54,617 nucleotides of DNA from Halorubrum sp. 48-1-W (GCF_003287355.1 NZ_QMIM01000014.1:1-54617); one strand, 5' to 3'. Counted from the first letter of the stretch, positions 24,796-40,120 are shown. Notes: generated from the letters alone by a model not told the origin. A program made the numbers and translations.

Positions 24796-27700
24796 TTACC
24801 CCCCCTCCTCGGTCGGCTCGACGGTGTCGAACCCCCACCCGTCGTCGACCGGCTCGGTGTCGTCCGCGGTCGCTTCACGTTCCGCGTCGTCCCCTCCCGG
24901 GTCGTGTCCGTCGCCCGGGACCGGTTCCTCCTCATCGCCCTCCTCCTCATCGACGCCCTCGTCGACCTCCTCAGCAAATTCCTCATCGACGCCTTCGTCG
25001 TCTTCCCACGTCCGGTCGTCTTCCCACGTCCGGTCGTCGTCCTCCCGCGTGTGTTCGTGTTCGTCCCACTGGCGATCGATCGACTCGGTCGGCGTCCCCT
25101 CGCCCGAGTCGAGGTCCCCGGCGGGATCGTCGGTCCCGTCCTCGGCGTCCGACAACGGTCCGCCGACGTCGATCCCGTCGTCGAACGACCGGGCGAAGTC
25201 GACCCCGCCGGCAACGTCCGCGTCCGCGTCCCTCGGAACCGCCGTGAGCCCGTCTCCCGGGCCGTCTTCGGGACTGTCGTCCGCGTGGTCGTCCCCCCCA
25301 CCGGGCGGTTCGGCCGACTCCGCCTCGAACGCGGCGGCGTCCGCCGCGATCGCCGTGAGGGCCTCGCGATCGCTGTCGGGCCGGGCTTCGACGCCGGAGG
25401 CTGGCTCGATCGCGAGCAGCGCGTCGGTGACCGAGTCGGGGACGGTGCCACGGTAGGTCTCGAACAGGTCCTCGGCGTCCGCGAGGATCGCCGCCACCTC
25501 CTCGCGACCCGCCTCGTCGGGGTCCGGCCGCGGGATCATCTCCTCTTTGTCCCGATCGACGTCGATCAGGACCGACTCCATCTCCCGGAGGTCCTCGAGG
25601 GACCGCTCCAACTCGTCGTTGGCCATCAACGCGAGGACCGTCTCGGGGTCGTTGATGAACGCCTGGAACGTCGCGGCCACCTGCGCGTAGCTGTTGAGCC
25701 CGCGGTCGATGAGGTACGCCAACACGAGACGTCGCTTCCGTAGCTCGTCGTCCAGCGTGGCTCTGCTCCACCCGCGGTCGAACATGATCTCCTCGAGGAC
25801 GTTCGAGTCGCCCATCCGGAGGAAATCGTCGGTCTCGGCCTGCCACTGGAAGACGTCCTGAACGTTTATCTCGTCGTTTTCGGCGTCGTAGTGGTTGATC
25901 TCGGTGAGCGACTTGTTCCGGCGGACCTTCCGTCCCTGGACCCGCGTCGACGTCTGGATGGAGACAAGATCGAGGGCGGTGAACATCGTCTTCGAGACGT
26001 TGATCGGGTCGGTGGTGAACCGTTTCAGCACCTCGCCGACGGAGTCGGCGTGGAACGTCGTGTAGGTGGTGTGACCCGTCGACATCACCTGGAAGGCGGT
26101 CCGACCCTCCTCGCCGCGTATCTCGCCCATCACGATGTAGTCCGGGCGCTGGCGGAGCGCGGCCTCGAGGAGGTCGAACTCGTCGACGTCGCCCTTGTCG
26201 TCGTCGGAGAAGGAGGGTCGCGTCACCGACGCGATCCAGTTGCGCTGGGGGAGTTCGACCTCCCGAGTGTCCTCGATGGAGACGATCTTCGCGTTCGAGG
26301 GGATGAAAAGCGAGACCGCGTTCAGGCTCGTCGTCTTCCCGGAGGCGGTCCCGCCGGCGAAGATCAGGTTCTTGTTGTTCTCGATACACAGCCAGAGGAA
26401 CGCCATCTGGTCGATCGAGAACGTCTTCCAGTTGATCAGGTCGATCGGCGTGAACGGGATGTCGTTGAACTGCCTGATGGTGTAGTTGGTCCCGTGATCG
26501 GAGACCTCCCTGCCGAGCGTGAGCTGTGCCCGCGAACCGTCCGCCAGGGTCGCGTCCACCTGCGGCCGGCGCTTCGAGATGCCCTTCCCGGACCGCTGGG
26601 CGAGTTTCACGACGAAGTCGTCGAGCTCGTCGGTCCCGTGGTGAACGTTGGTGATGATCTGCTCGTAGTCGGCGTGATAGACGAAGACCGGCGACTCGTA
26701 CCCGTCACAGGAGATGTCCTCCACGTTGATGTCGTGTTTGATCGGGTCGATCCGCTCGTACCCGATGAAGTCGCGTTTGAGGTAGTACAACAGCTTCTCC
26801 ACCTGGTACGCGGAGAGGGTCCGTGAGTCCTCCTCGAGCACCGCCGGCTCCGGCCGCGCGTTGATCTTCACGGGAGCGTCGTCGCCTACGGCGTCCCCGT
26901 CGTCCGCCGGACGGTAGCCGATAGCCTCGGCGATTCGACCCGCGAACCCCTCCGTCGGGTCGATCCCCAGCCGGTCGAAGTCGACCCGGTCGAGCATATC
27001 GGTCACGAACTCGTCCGTGCCGGCAGTCTCATCGTAGAGGCCGTATCGGTCGAGAAGCGTCCTGGTCTCCTCGACGATGACGCCCTCGCGAAACGTCTCG
27101 TCGCCGCCCGCGATCGACTCGTCGGCGTACTTGATCGACGTGCGGAGCTTCCCCGTGAGGAACTCGGTCAGGTCCGACTCGATCCGCGTCATGTACGGCT
27201 GGATCGCGTAGTACTTTCGCTCGTTCTCCTTCGTCGAGCGGAACACGATAACGAACGCGTACGGCTCGTTCACCCAGTAGCGCTCCACCTCCCGGAAGTG
27301 CCGCTTCTTCGGCATCGGGACCGCCTTCTCGAGGTCGTAACGGTTCACCAGGGTGGGCGACCCGTCGTCCGTCGAGAAGAACGCGTCCTCGTCGAGCTCG
27401 GGGTCGACGTTGACCGTCCGCTCGTCGACCAGCTCCGCGAGTTCCGCGGCGGCGTCCCCGCCCGACGAGAGCGCCTCGTCGATCCGGTCCGGGTCGAACC
27501 CCAGCGCCTCGGCCTTGTCCGCGTGGGTGAACGACAGCGGCTCCCCCTCGTCGTCGAGCGGGGGGTTCCCCTCCTCGTCGTAGAAGTACTCGTCGGCGTA
27601 GTCGTCCCAGGTGTAGTACCCCTTGAGTACCGGCACTTCATAGAGGTTATACCGGGCGTGACACCGGTCCCACAGCACCTCCGCGACGGCCGCGCCCGCC

Positions 27701-28380
27701 CCGAGTCGGTCCGCCGTTTCGGTCGGACCGAATCCGAGGAACGCCGCCGGGTCGAACGCGACCCGCTCCCAGTCGAGGTCCGTCGGTGGACCTACCGGTA
27801 CGGGTTCGACGTCCGTGCCCGAGACGACGACCGACCCCGGCACCCCGTCCTCGCCGACCGGCGCACCGTCGACCGTGGTGACGTGGCGGTCCGCGTCGCC
27901 CGCGTGGTCCACCCCGGTATCCGGGTCGTCGAGGTCGTCCCCGTCGAGGTCGTCGGAGCCGTCGGACACCGCACGGCTCTCGGCTCCCCAGGACGCCCCG
28001 ATCGGCCCGTCGTCGAGGACGGCACCCCCGTCGAGGACGACGTCCCGGTCCCCGACGACGAGCGTCCCGGCCTCGGGAGTGCCGTGGCCGTCGACGGCGG
28101 TCCGCCCGTCCGCCAGGAAGGGTTCCACGACGTCGACACCCCGGACGACCGACCCGTCGACGTCGTCGAATCGTCCCTTGACCGCGCTCGCCGGCACCGA
28201 CGGGACGTACGGGACCCACTCGTAGAGCACGGACGCGACGTCTCCCTGGCCGCGCTCCGCGAGGAAGTCCCGCCAGGTGTACCGACCGACCCTGACGGCG
28301 TCGCCGGACGAGAGCGTCGCTCTCGCTCCGCGGTCGCCGTCCCCCGTGGCGACCGAACGCTCCGTGCCCCCTCCGTTCAT
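24796..28380 (-). CDS. Archaeal type IV pilus secretion ATPase with long acidic tail
   Basis: The product has 1194 residues from ATG 28380, which has a TTTTTCA box about 29 nt upstream; a longer frame exists but its extension looks non-coding. Residues about 1-240 are an acidic, poorly conserved N-terminal part. The GspE/VirB11-type core has Walker A GGTASGKTT (Lys 682), an Asp box SIEDTREVELP, Walker B-like YIVMGEIRGEE and a His box FQVMSTGHTTYTTFHAD. The last 200-250 residues are acidic and disordered, with DDRTWEDD repeats. It powers assembly of a pilus-like appendage with the platform protein and pilin-like proteins encoded next. The tail is longer than in typical PilB proteins. Confidence 0.9.
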   Translation of the reverse strand: MNGGGTERSVATGDGDRGARATLSSGDAVRVGRYTWRDFLAERGQGDVASVLYEWVPYVPSVPASAVKGRFDDVDGSVVRGVDVVEPFLADGRTAVDGHGTPEAGTLVVGDRDVVLDGGAVLDDGPIGASWGAESRAVSDGSDDLDGDDLDDPDTGVDHAGDADRHVTTVDGAPVGEDGVPGSVVVSGTDVEPVPVGPPTDLDWERVAFDPAAFLGFGPTETADRLGAGAAVAEVLWDRCHARYNLYEVPVLKGYYTWDDYADEYFYDEEGNPPLDDEGEPLSFTHADKAEALGFDPDRIDEALSSGGDAAAELAELVDERTVNVDPELDEDAFFSTDDGSPTLVNRYDLEKAVPMPKKRHFREVERYWVNEPYAFVIVFRSTKENERKYYAIQPYMTRIESDLTEFLTGKLRTSIKYADESIAGGDETFREGVIVEETRTLLDRYGLYDETAGTDEFVTDMLDRVDFDRLGIDPTEGFAGRIAEAIGYRPADDGDAVGDDAPVKINARPEPAVLEEDSRTLSAYQVEKLLYYLKRDFIGYERIDPIKHDINVEDISCDGYESPVFVYHADYEQIITNVHHGTDELDDFVVKLAQRSGKGISKRRPQVDATLADGSRAQLTLGREVSDHGTNYTIRQFNDIPFTPIDLINWKTFSIDQMAFLWLCIENNKNLIFAGGTASGKTTSLNAVSLFIPSNAKIVSIEDTREVELPQRNWIASVTRPSFSDDDKGDVDEFDLLEAALRQRPDYIVMGEIRGEEGRTAFQVMSTGHTTYTTFHADSVGEVLKRFTTDPINVSKTMFTALDLVSIQTSTRVQGRKVRRNKSLTEINHYDAENDEINVQDVFQWQAETDDFLRMGDSNVLEEIMFDRGWSRATLDDELRKRRLVLAYLIDRGLNSYAQVAATFQAFINDPETVLALMANDELERSLEDLREMESVLIDVDRDKEEMIPRPDPDEAGREEVAAILADAEDLFETYRGTVPDSVTDALLAIEPASGVEARPDSDREALTAIAADAAAFEAESAEPPGGGDDHADDSPEDGPGDGLTAVPRDADADVAGGVDFARSFDDGIDVGGPLSDAEDGTDDPAGDLDSGEGTPTESIDRQWDEHEHTREDDDRTWEDDRTWEDDEGVDEEFAEEVDEGVDEEEGDEEEPVPGDGHDPGGDDAEREATADDTEPVDDGWGFDTVEPTEEGG

Positions 28381-28453
28381 AAACCGGACCACTCCTCGCA
28401 CGTTGAAAAAGGTGTCTCGTAAATACCCGGGATTGATAACCACGGTGCCGGGA

Positions 28454-28481
28454 GCGTGAGGTTTTAAGCGTGAGGTTTTAA
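28454..28481. promoter_or_regulatory. Tandem 14-bp duplication containing two TATA-like boxes
   Basis: GCGTGAGGTTTTAA occurs twice exactly in tandem (28454-28467 and 28468-28481). The second TTTTAA is about 28 nt before the GTG start at 28506, so it should serve as TATA box; the first would start transcription 14 nt earlier. Confidence 0.55.
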
Positions 28482-28505
28482 CAGCGTCCGCGCGCACTCG
28501 CGGAC

Positions 28506-29183
28506 GTGACGCGTCTCCGTCGGCTCTCGAACCGGGCGGTCCGTCGACGAGTCCGCGACGCGGTCGCCGAGGAACTGCTCGGAACGCCCCGGAGCCTCGG
28601 CGTCGTGTTCGGGCTGACGGCGTTCATGTTCCTCGTCGGCGTCGACTACTACGCAGTCACCCTCGAGGAGGTTCCGACGGTCCTGTGGCCGCTGTACGCC
28701 GACTCCGCGGTGGCGGTCGCGCTCGGCGCGCTTTCGCTGGCGACGCTGTTGCCGACCGTCGGTTCCGGCGATCCGGTGACCGAGACGCCGGCGAACCGTC
28801 CGCTCGCGTACCTCCACACCGTCTCGTTCGTCTGGCTCGTCCAGTTCGGGCTCTGGCCGGTCGTCTCCCTGAACCTCGCGTTCGAGTCGTACGTGACCGC
28901 TCCAGACGCGTGGATTTACTACTGGGGCGTGCTCGGGACACACCTCTGTTTCGTCGGGCTCGCGCTACTGTTCCCGGCGTTCGGGCGGACCACACGTGGG
29001 GCGTTGGCGCTCGCGGGCGCGCTCGGCGTCGGAAACGTCGTCGTCGACTACGCGTTCGGGTACTACCCGCCGTTGCTGTACGAACCCGGAGCCGGGTTGG
29101 CGATCGCTACCCTCGAGATCGCCGGGGGCTCCGTGTGGCTCGCGAGCCGGTCCTTCCGTCGACTGGACGCCGACGAGGGATAA
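28506..29183 (+). CDS. DUF1405 family membrane protein
   Basis: The product has 225 residues with six to seven hydrophobic segments between about residue 30 and 210. The arrangement GVDYYAVTLEEVPTVLWPLYADS followed by ALSLATLLP fits DUF1405 membrane proteins. The start is GTG at 28506; this codon is supported by the TATA-like TTTTAA about 28 nt upstream, giving a leaderless message with GTG start. The gene is divergent from the pilus operon and shares a 125-bp promoter region with it. Function is unknown. Confidence 0.87.
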   Translation: MTRLRRLSNRAVRRRVRDAVAEELLGTPRSLGVVFGLTAFMFLVGVDYYAVTLEEVPTVLWPLYADSAVAVALGALSLATLLPTVGSGDPVTETPANRPLAYLHTVSFVWLVQFGLWPVVSLNLAFESYVTAPDAWIYYWGVLGTHLCFVGLALLFPAFGRTTRGALALAGALGVGNVVVDYAFGYYPPLLYEPGAGLAIATLEIAGGSVWLASRSFRRLDADEG

Positions 29184-29226
29184 CCGACCGAGTCGACCTC
29201 GTTTCGGTCGCCGCGAGCGGACGCGG

Positions 29227-29374
29227 CGGGATCCACGCGAGCGTCGGCGAGCGTGGGTCAGTCGCGCCTGTGAACGAACGAAGTGGGTGAACGGGTGCGA
29301 CGGGATCCACGCGAGCGTCAGCGAGCGTGGGTCAGTCGCGTCCGTGAACGAACGGAGTGAGTGAACGGGCGCGA
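29227..29374. repeat. Two 74-bp repeats next to the tRNA-Arg 3' end
   Basis: CGGGATCCACGCGAGCGT begins at 29227 and again at 29301; the next period (29375) falls inside the tRNA at CGGGATTCGA. The two units match closely, including GTCAGTCGCG and GTGAACGAACG. Each unit ends in a sequence like GTGAACGGG-GCGACGGGAT, which copies the tRNA acceptor/T-stem end. Contains short inverted ends CCACGC and GCGTGG. Confidence 0.75.
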
Positions 29375-29438
29375 CGGGATTCGAACCCGCGATCGAGGGG
29401 TTAGGAACCCCTCGCCCTATCCGCTAGGCCACGCGCCC
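29366..29438 (-). tRNA. tRNA-Arg (anticodon CCT)
   Basis: Reading the minus strand gives a complete cloverleaf of 73 nt with discriminator: acceptor GGGCGCG pairs CGCGCCC, D-stem GCC/GGC, anticodon stem AGGGG/CCCCT with loop TTCCTAA (anticodon CCT, reading AGG), a five-base variable loop and T-arm GCGGG-TTCGAAT-CCCGT. No intron is seen and CCA is not encoded. tRNA 3' ends are frequent integration sites, and the repeats beside it fit that context. Confidence 0.95.
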
Positions 29439-29487
29439 GAGATGGAAAAGAGGGTGATCGAACGGGGACCCGGAGGGACGTCGTCGG

Positions 29488-29787
29488 TTACGCGTTCGCT
29501 TCCTTTTCCGTCTCCGTGTCGGTCTCCGTGTCGGTCTCGACCTCGTCGGGCGTCGTGTCGGCCGTCGTGTCGGCCGTCGTCTCCGTGTCGACGTCGCCCT
29601 CCTGCATCTTCTGGAGCTCCTCTTCGACCTCCTCGCGGCCCTTCTTGAACTCCCCCATCGCTTGGCCCGTCGACCGGGCGAGCTTCGGGATCTTGTTCGC
29701 GCCGAACAGGAGGACCAACACGAGCAGGATGATGAGGAGCTCGGGGCCCGCCGGGATACCGCCGATCAGTGGAATCGCGCTTGTCAT
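29488..29787 (-). CDS. tatA: Twin-arginine translocase subunit TatA/E family
   Basis: The product has 99 residues. One N-terminal membrane helix (PELLIILLVLVLLFG) is followed by the conserved FG hinge and amphipathic helix (ANKIPKLARSTGQAMGEFKKG), then a disordered Thr/Asp/Glu-rich tail with repeated ADTT and DTET units. TatA multimers form the export channel for folded proteins, which haloarchaea use heavily. An ACTATAATC box at about 29814-29822 lies about 31 nt before the ATG. The Tat-signal FG-GAP protein in this window would be a candidate client of this pathway. Confidence 0.93.
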   Translation of the reverse strand: MTSAIPLIGGIPAGPELLIILLVLVLLFGANKIPKLARSTGQAMGEFKKGREEVEEELQKMQEGDVDTETTADTTADTTPDEVETDTETDTETEKEANA

Positions 29788-29992
29788 TTCTATACGTGGG
29801 TAGCCCTGTGGCGATTATAGTCTTTTTGGACGAGCCACCCGGCGCTGAATCGCCGCGAGACTGTCGATAATCCGCGATCGATCCGATCTGTCGTCCTCAC
29901 CGTACGCCCCACGATGGGGAGTACAGCGACCGGGCACTCCCTTTCATCGCGGCGGTCGAAACGGTGATACGCCCGGCCGTCGAGGCGTTCGT

Positions 29993-30463
29993 ATGGTCGA
30001 CGTAGGCGACGACGCACCCGATTTCACCGCTTCGCTCGTGACCGACGGGATGGAGCCGTTCCGGCTCTCGGACCACCTCGGCGACGAACCCGTGGTGTTG
30101 GCGTTCTTCCCGGCGGCGTTCTCGAACACGTGTACCGACGAGATGGAGGCGTTTCGGGACGGGTTCGACCGCGACGGCTGTACCCTCCTCGGCGTGAGCA
30201 CCGACCTCCCGCACGCGCTCGCCGCGTACCGGGCCCAGTACGACCTCCCGTTCGGGCTCGTCGGCGACCCCGACCAGCACGCGATCGAGGCGTACGACGC
30301 CGTCGAGGACTTCGAACACTACGGAGTCGAGACGGTCGCACGGCGCGCCGTCTTCGTGATCGACGCGGACGGGACCGTGACCTACCGCTGGCTCGCGGAG
30401 CATGCGGGCCAGGAGCCCGACTACGACGCCCTCGCCGAGGCGGTCTCGGACGCAGCGGTCTGA
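29993..30463 (+). CDS. Peroxiredoxin (AhpC/TSA, BCP-like)
   Basis: The product has 156 residues with the thioredoxin fold. The peroxidatic Cys lies in AFSNTCTDEM (residue 47), though the usual PxxxTPxC Pro-Thr context is altered to FFPAAFSNTC. A second Cys in DGCTLLGVSTD at about residue 63 could be resolving. ARRAVFVIDADGTVTYRW is the typical strand before the C-terminus. It should reduce hydroperoxides in the cytoplasm with thioredoxin or glutaredoxin as reductant. No neighbour suggests regulation; it is convergent with the acyl-CoA synthetase gene. Confidence 0.9.
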   Translation: MVDVGDDAPDFTASLVTDGMEPFRLSDHLGDEPVVLAFFPAAFSNTCTDEMEAFRDGFDRDGCTLLGVSTDLPHALAAYRAQYDLPFGLVGDPDQHAIEAYDAVEDFEHYGVETVARRAVFVIDADGTVTYRWLAEHAGQEPDYDALAEAVSDAAV

Positions 30464-30528
30464 GGAAGCCGGCCGTCCCGACGACCCGGCGCACCTGACC
30501 GGATGGACGCTTGGTGACCAACCGGCCC

Positions 30529-32559
30529 TCAGGCCGGATCGCGAAGCCCCTCGAGCGCCTCCGGGTTCTCCATCGAGGAGAGGTCTCCGGGGTCTTCCCC
30601 CCGGTAGACGGACTCGATCGCCCGCCGGATGATCTTCCCGGACTGGGTCTTGGGGAACGCGTCGACGAACAGCAACTCGCGCGGACGGAACGGCTTGCCG
30701 TGTTCGTCGCCGACGAGTTCGCGAAGCTCCTCGCGGAGGTCGTCGCTCGCGTCGACGCCCGGCTCGAGCACGACGTAGGCGACGACGGCGGTCCCCGTCG
30801 TCTCGTCGGGGACCCCGACGGCGGCGGCCTGATTGACGGCGTCGTGGTCGATCAACACCCCCTCGATCTCGGCGGGGCCGACCTTTCTGCCGGCGACGTT
30901 GAGGGCGTCGTCGGCGCGACCGTGGAGGAACCAGAAGCCGTCCTCGTCCTTCTGAGCGAAGTCGCCGTGGTTCCAGAGGTCGGGCCACGCCGACCAGTAC
31001 TCCTCCAGGTAGCGCTCGTCACCCGACCAGAGGCTCTTCGTCATCGAGGGACACGAGTCGCGCGCGACGAGGTAGCCCCGTTCGTGATCCTCACGAACCG
31101 ACTCGCCCGTCTCGTCGACGATGTCGATAGCCATCCCAAGGCCCGGGCCGCCGAGGGTACACGGCTTCAACGGCTGGTTCGGCATCGGCATCAGGAAACA
31201 GCCACAGATCTCCGTCCCGCCGGAGATGTTGATGATCGGACACTCGCCACTGCCGACGGTCTCGTGGAACCAGTTCCACGACTCGGGGTCCCACGGCTCG
31301 CCGGTGGAGCCCAAGATCCGGAGCGAGGAGAGGTCGTGACCGTCAACCCACTCGTCGCCGTGTTTTCGCAGGGCGCGGATCGCCGTCGGCGAGATGCCGA
31401 ACTGCGTTATCCCGTGACGGTCGATCAGTTCCCAGAACCGATCGGGTTCGGGATGATCCGGCGCGCCCTCGTACATCACCACCGTCCCGCCGAAGGCGTG
31501 GTTGCCGATCAGCGTCCACGGGCCCATCATCCAGCCGATGTCCGAGACCCAGAAGAACCGGTCTGCGGGCTTCTGATCGAAGCCGAAGTGGATCTCCTTG
31601 GCACACTGCGTGAGAACCCCGGCATGGGTGTGGACGATCCCCTTCGGCGTTCCCGTCGTCCCCGACGAGTAGAGGAGCATCGACTCCCGGTCGCTGGCCA
31701 GGTGCTTGGTTTCGTACGACGACGGTTGCGATCCGACCGCCTCCGCCCAGGTGACGTCGCGGTCGTCGTCCCATGGAACCGGGTCGGTCGATCCGGACCC
31801 GGGACCTGAACCGCTTCCGGGTGTCGCGCCGAGCCGATCGTAGACGACGGTGTGTTCGACGTATCCGGCGTCGTCGATCGCGGCGTCCGCCGTCGCCTTC
31901 AGCCGGATCTCCTTCCCGCGGCGATAGAACCCGTCGCCGGTGAAGAGCACCGTCGGCTCGGCGTCGTCGATCCGGGTCGCCGTCGCCTCCCGGCCGAACC
32001 CGGAGAAGATCGGCACCGCGATGGCGCCGACCTTCAGACAGCCGTAGAGGATCGAGACCACCTCGGGCACCATCGGCATGTACAACCCGACGGTGTCGCC
32101 GGTGTCGACGCCGATCGACTCCAAGTAGTTCGCGACCCGGTCGCTCTGTCGACGGAGCTCGTGGAAGGTTATCTCCCGGACGTCGCCGGGTTCGCCCTCC
32201 CAGATCAGCGCGACGTGATTCCGGTTCGGCGAGTCGACGGCGGCGTGGCGGTCGACGACGTTGTGTGCGACGTTGATCTCGCCGCCGGGATACCAGTCGG
32301 AGAACTGCGGCCCCTCGCTGTCGTCGCGTACCGTGTCGTAGTCGGCGTAGAAGTCGATCCCGAGGTAGTCGACGAGCTCGTCCCAGAACCAGTCGACGCC
32401 GGAGGCCGGCTCCCCGTCGATCGACGAGGTGGTACGCGCGATCAGCTCCTCGTAGTCGTCGATCCCGTACTCCCGCATGAACGCGGCGACGTTCGTCGAC
32501 TCTGCGAACTCGTGGTCAGGCTCGTGGACCACCTCGGATATCCCCTCGTACTCGTCCAT
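30529..32559 (-). CDS. AMP-forming acyl-CoA synthetase, acetyl/propionyl type
   Basis: The product has 676 residues. The ANL-family motifs are present: P-loop LLYSSGTTGTPKGIVHTHAG, the ISGGTEICG motif, NHGDFAQKDEDGFWFLHGRADD with the hinge Asp, and the catalytic Lys in KTQSGKIIRR. The N-terminal cap (DDSEGPQFSDWYPGGEINVAHNVVDRHA) resembles acetyl-CoA synthetases, but it diverges from the main haloarchaeal Acs, so propionate or another short acid is possible. It activates the acid with ATP to acyl-CoA. It lies downstream of gyrA with a 81-bp gap and its own AT-rich box near 32592. Confidence 0.9.
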   Translation of the reverse strand: MDEYEGISEVVHEPDHEFAESTNVAAFMREYGIDDYEELIARTTSSIDGEPASGVDWFWDELVDYLGIDFYADYDTVRDDSEGPQFSDWYPGGEINVAHNVVDRHAAVDSPNRNHVALIWEGEPGDVREITFHELRRQSDRVANYLESIGVDTGDTVGLYMPMVPEVVSILYGCLKVGAIAVPIFSGFGREATATRIDDAEPTVLFTGDGFYRRGKEIRLKATADAAIDDAGYVEHTVVYDRLGATPGSGSGPGSGSTDPVPWDDDRDVTWAEAVGSQPSSYETKHLASDRESMLLYSSGTTGTPKGIVHTHAGVLTQCAKEIHFGFDQKPADRFFWVSDIGWMMGPWTLIGNHAFGGTVVMYEGAPDHPEPDRFWELIDRHGITQFGISPTAIRALRKHGDEWVDGHDLSSLRILGSTGEPWDPESWNWFHETVGSGECPIINISGGTEICGCFLMPMPNQPLKPCTLGGPGLGMAIDIVDETGESVREDHERGYLVARDSCPSMTKSLWSGDERYLEEYWSAWPDLWNHGDFAQKDEDGFWFLHGRADDALNVAGRKVGPAEIEGVLIDHDAVNQAAAVGVPDETTGTAVVAYVVLEPGVDASDDLREELRELVGDEHGKPFRPRELLFVDAFPKTQSGKIIRRAIESVYRGEDPGDLSSMENPEALEGLRDPA

Positions 32560-32640
32560 CTCGACGGGCCGTTCCCACGGGGACAGTAAGTAACTTTCCT
32601 GACCGTCCTCGTCTTCGAGCGGAATCCGGACCGATCGGGC

Positions 32641-38902
<6,262 letters not shown>

Positions 38903-39031
38903 TATGCTGTGAGGGCGACTCACTATACCGGCGAGATCGACGGACGACGCCAACGAGATCGACGACCCCGATCGGCCGGAACCGGTGTCCAGCCGGACGG
39001 TTTTATCTCCCCCTCGTCGGTACGCCTTCCC

Positions 39032-39865
39032 ATGACGACACTGCCGACCGTGATCGGTATCGCCGGCGCGACCGGGCTCGTGACCGGTCTCGGGGCGCTC
39101 CCCGTGTTCGTTCGGGCCGGCGTGAGCCACCGGACGTACGACGCCGCCCTCGGTCTGGCCGCGGGCCTGATGGTCGCCGCCAGCGTGTTCGGGCTGATCC
39201 TTCCCGGCACCGAGGAAGGCACCCTCGAGGCGGTGCTCTTCGGACTGCTCGTCGGGGGGATCGGGCTGCTCGTCGGCAACCGGCTGATCCCACACCTCCA
39301 CGCTCGCTACCGCGGGTGGCGCGCGGAGGGCGGCGCCACCGACGACGACGCCTCGGGGATGGCGGGGCGGAACGGTTCCGACGGGGTCGACGGTACAGCT
39401 GCGACCGTCGACGCCGCGCTCCGCCGCGCGTTGCTCGTCGGCGGGGCGATCACCCTCCACAACGCGCCGGAGGGGCTCGCGATCGGCGTCGCGTTCGCCT
39501 CCGGGCTCGAGGAGGTCGCGCTGGTGCTGGCCGTCGTGATCGGCCTCCAGAACGTCCCCGACGGCTTCGCGTTCGCGATCCCGATGGCCGAGACGGGGAT
39601 GGGGAACCTCCGCGTGCTGGTGTACACGGCGCTCTCGGGGACGATACCGCAAGTGCTCGCCGCGACGGTTGGCTTCTCGCTCGTCTCGCTCTCCACCGGG
39701 CTCTTCCCCGTCGCCGCCGGGTTCGCCGCGGGCGCGATGCTCGCCGTCGTCTTCCGGGAGATGATCCCCTCCTCACACGGACACGGCCACTCCGACGCGG
39801 CGACCGCGGCGTTCCTCGTCGGGTTCGTCCTGCTGGTCGTCGTCGACGCCGCCGTGGTCGCCTGA
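39032..39865 (+). CDS. ZIP family metal transporter
   Basis: The product has 277 residues and about eight membrane helices. Helix four carries the ZIP metal site ITLHNAPEGLAIGVAF, and helix five GLQNVPDGFAFAIPMA; both are diagnostic. An intracellular loop at about 100-130 (GGATDDDASGMAGRNGSDG) is acidic rather than His-rich, and a short HGHGHSD motif lies near the last helix. It imports Zn, Fe or Mn. ATG 39032 is chosen from the TTTTATC box about 29 nt upstream and homology; the longer frame is untranslated DNA. The 15-bp repeats upstream may regulate it. Confidence 0.93.
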   Translation: MTTLPTVIGIAGATGLVTGLGALPVFVRAGVSHRTYDAALGLAAGLMVAASVFGLILPGTEEGTLEAVLFGLLVGGIGLLVGNRLIPHLHARYRGWRAEGGATDDDASGMAGRNGSDGVDGTAATVDAALRRALLVGGAITLHNAPEGLAIGVAFASGLEEVALVLAVVIGLQNVPDGFAFAIPMAETGMGNLRVLVYTALSGTIPQVLAATVGFSLVSLSTGLFPVAAGFAAGAMLAVVFREMIPSSHGHGHSDAATAAFLVGFVLLVVVDAAVVA

Positions 39866-39910
39866 CCCGTCCGCGAAACGCTTTCTACGGAGGGCGTCCC
39901 CGTCTCGGAT

Positions 39911-40120
39911 ATGTCCACGACCGTCGAGACCCCCGAACCGGACGAGGCGTGTGCGTACTGTGGCTCCCGGATCTTCGACCACGACCCGATCTGCGTGCGC
40001 GACTGCGAGGAGGAGTGCGGGTCGCCGACGTACTTCTGTAACTACGCGTGTCTGACCACGTACGTCGACGAACGGGGCCTGACGACGGGAAACGCCTGTG
40101 AGTGGTCGCCGGAGGAGTAG
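39911..40120 (+). CDS. Small zinc-finger protein (69 aa)
   Basis: The product has 69 residues and contains six or seven Cys, including CAYCG, CVRDCEEECG and CNYAC pairs, so it probably binds one or two zinc ions. Similar small Cys-rich proteins are abundant in haloarchaea and a few affect biofilm or motility, but this one is not matched to any of them. It follows the ZIP gene by 45 nt on the same strand and could be co-transcribed; a connection with metal handling is only a suggestion. No clear TATA box precedes it. Confidence 0.8.
   Translation: MSTTVETPEPDEACAYCGSRIFDHDPICVRDCEEECGSPTYFCNYACLTTYVDERGLTTGNACEWSPEE

Noticed and set aside
29227-29374. Second, degraded tRNA gene
   Set aside because: Only the acceptor/T-stem end is matched; there is no anticodon arm or D-arm in the repeat units.
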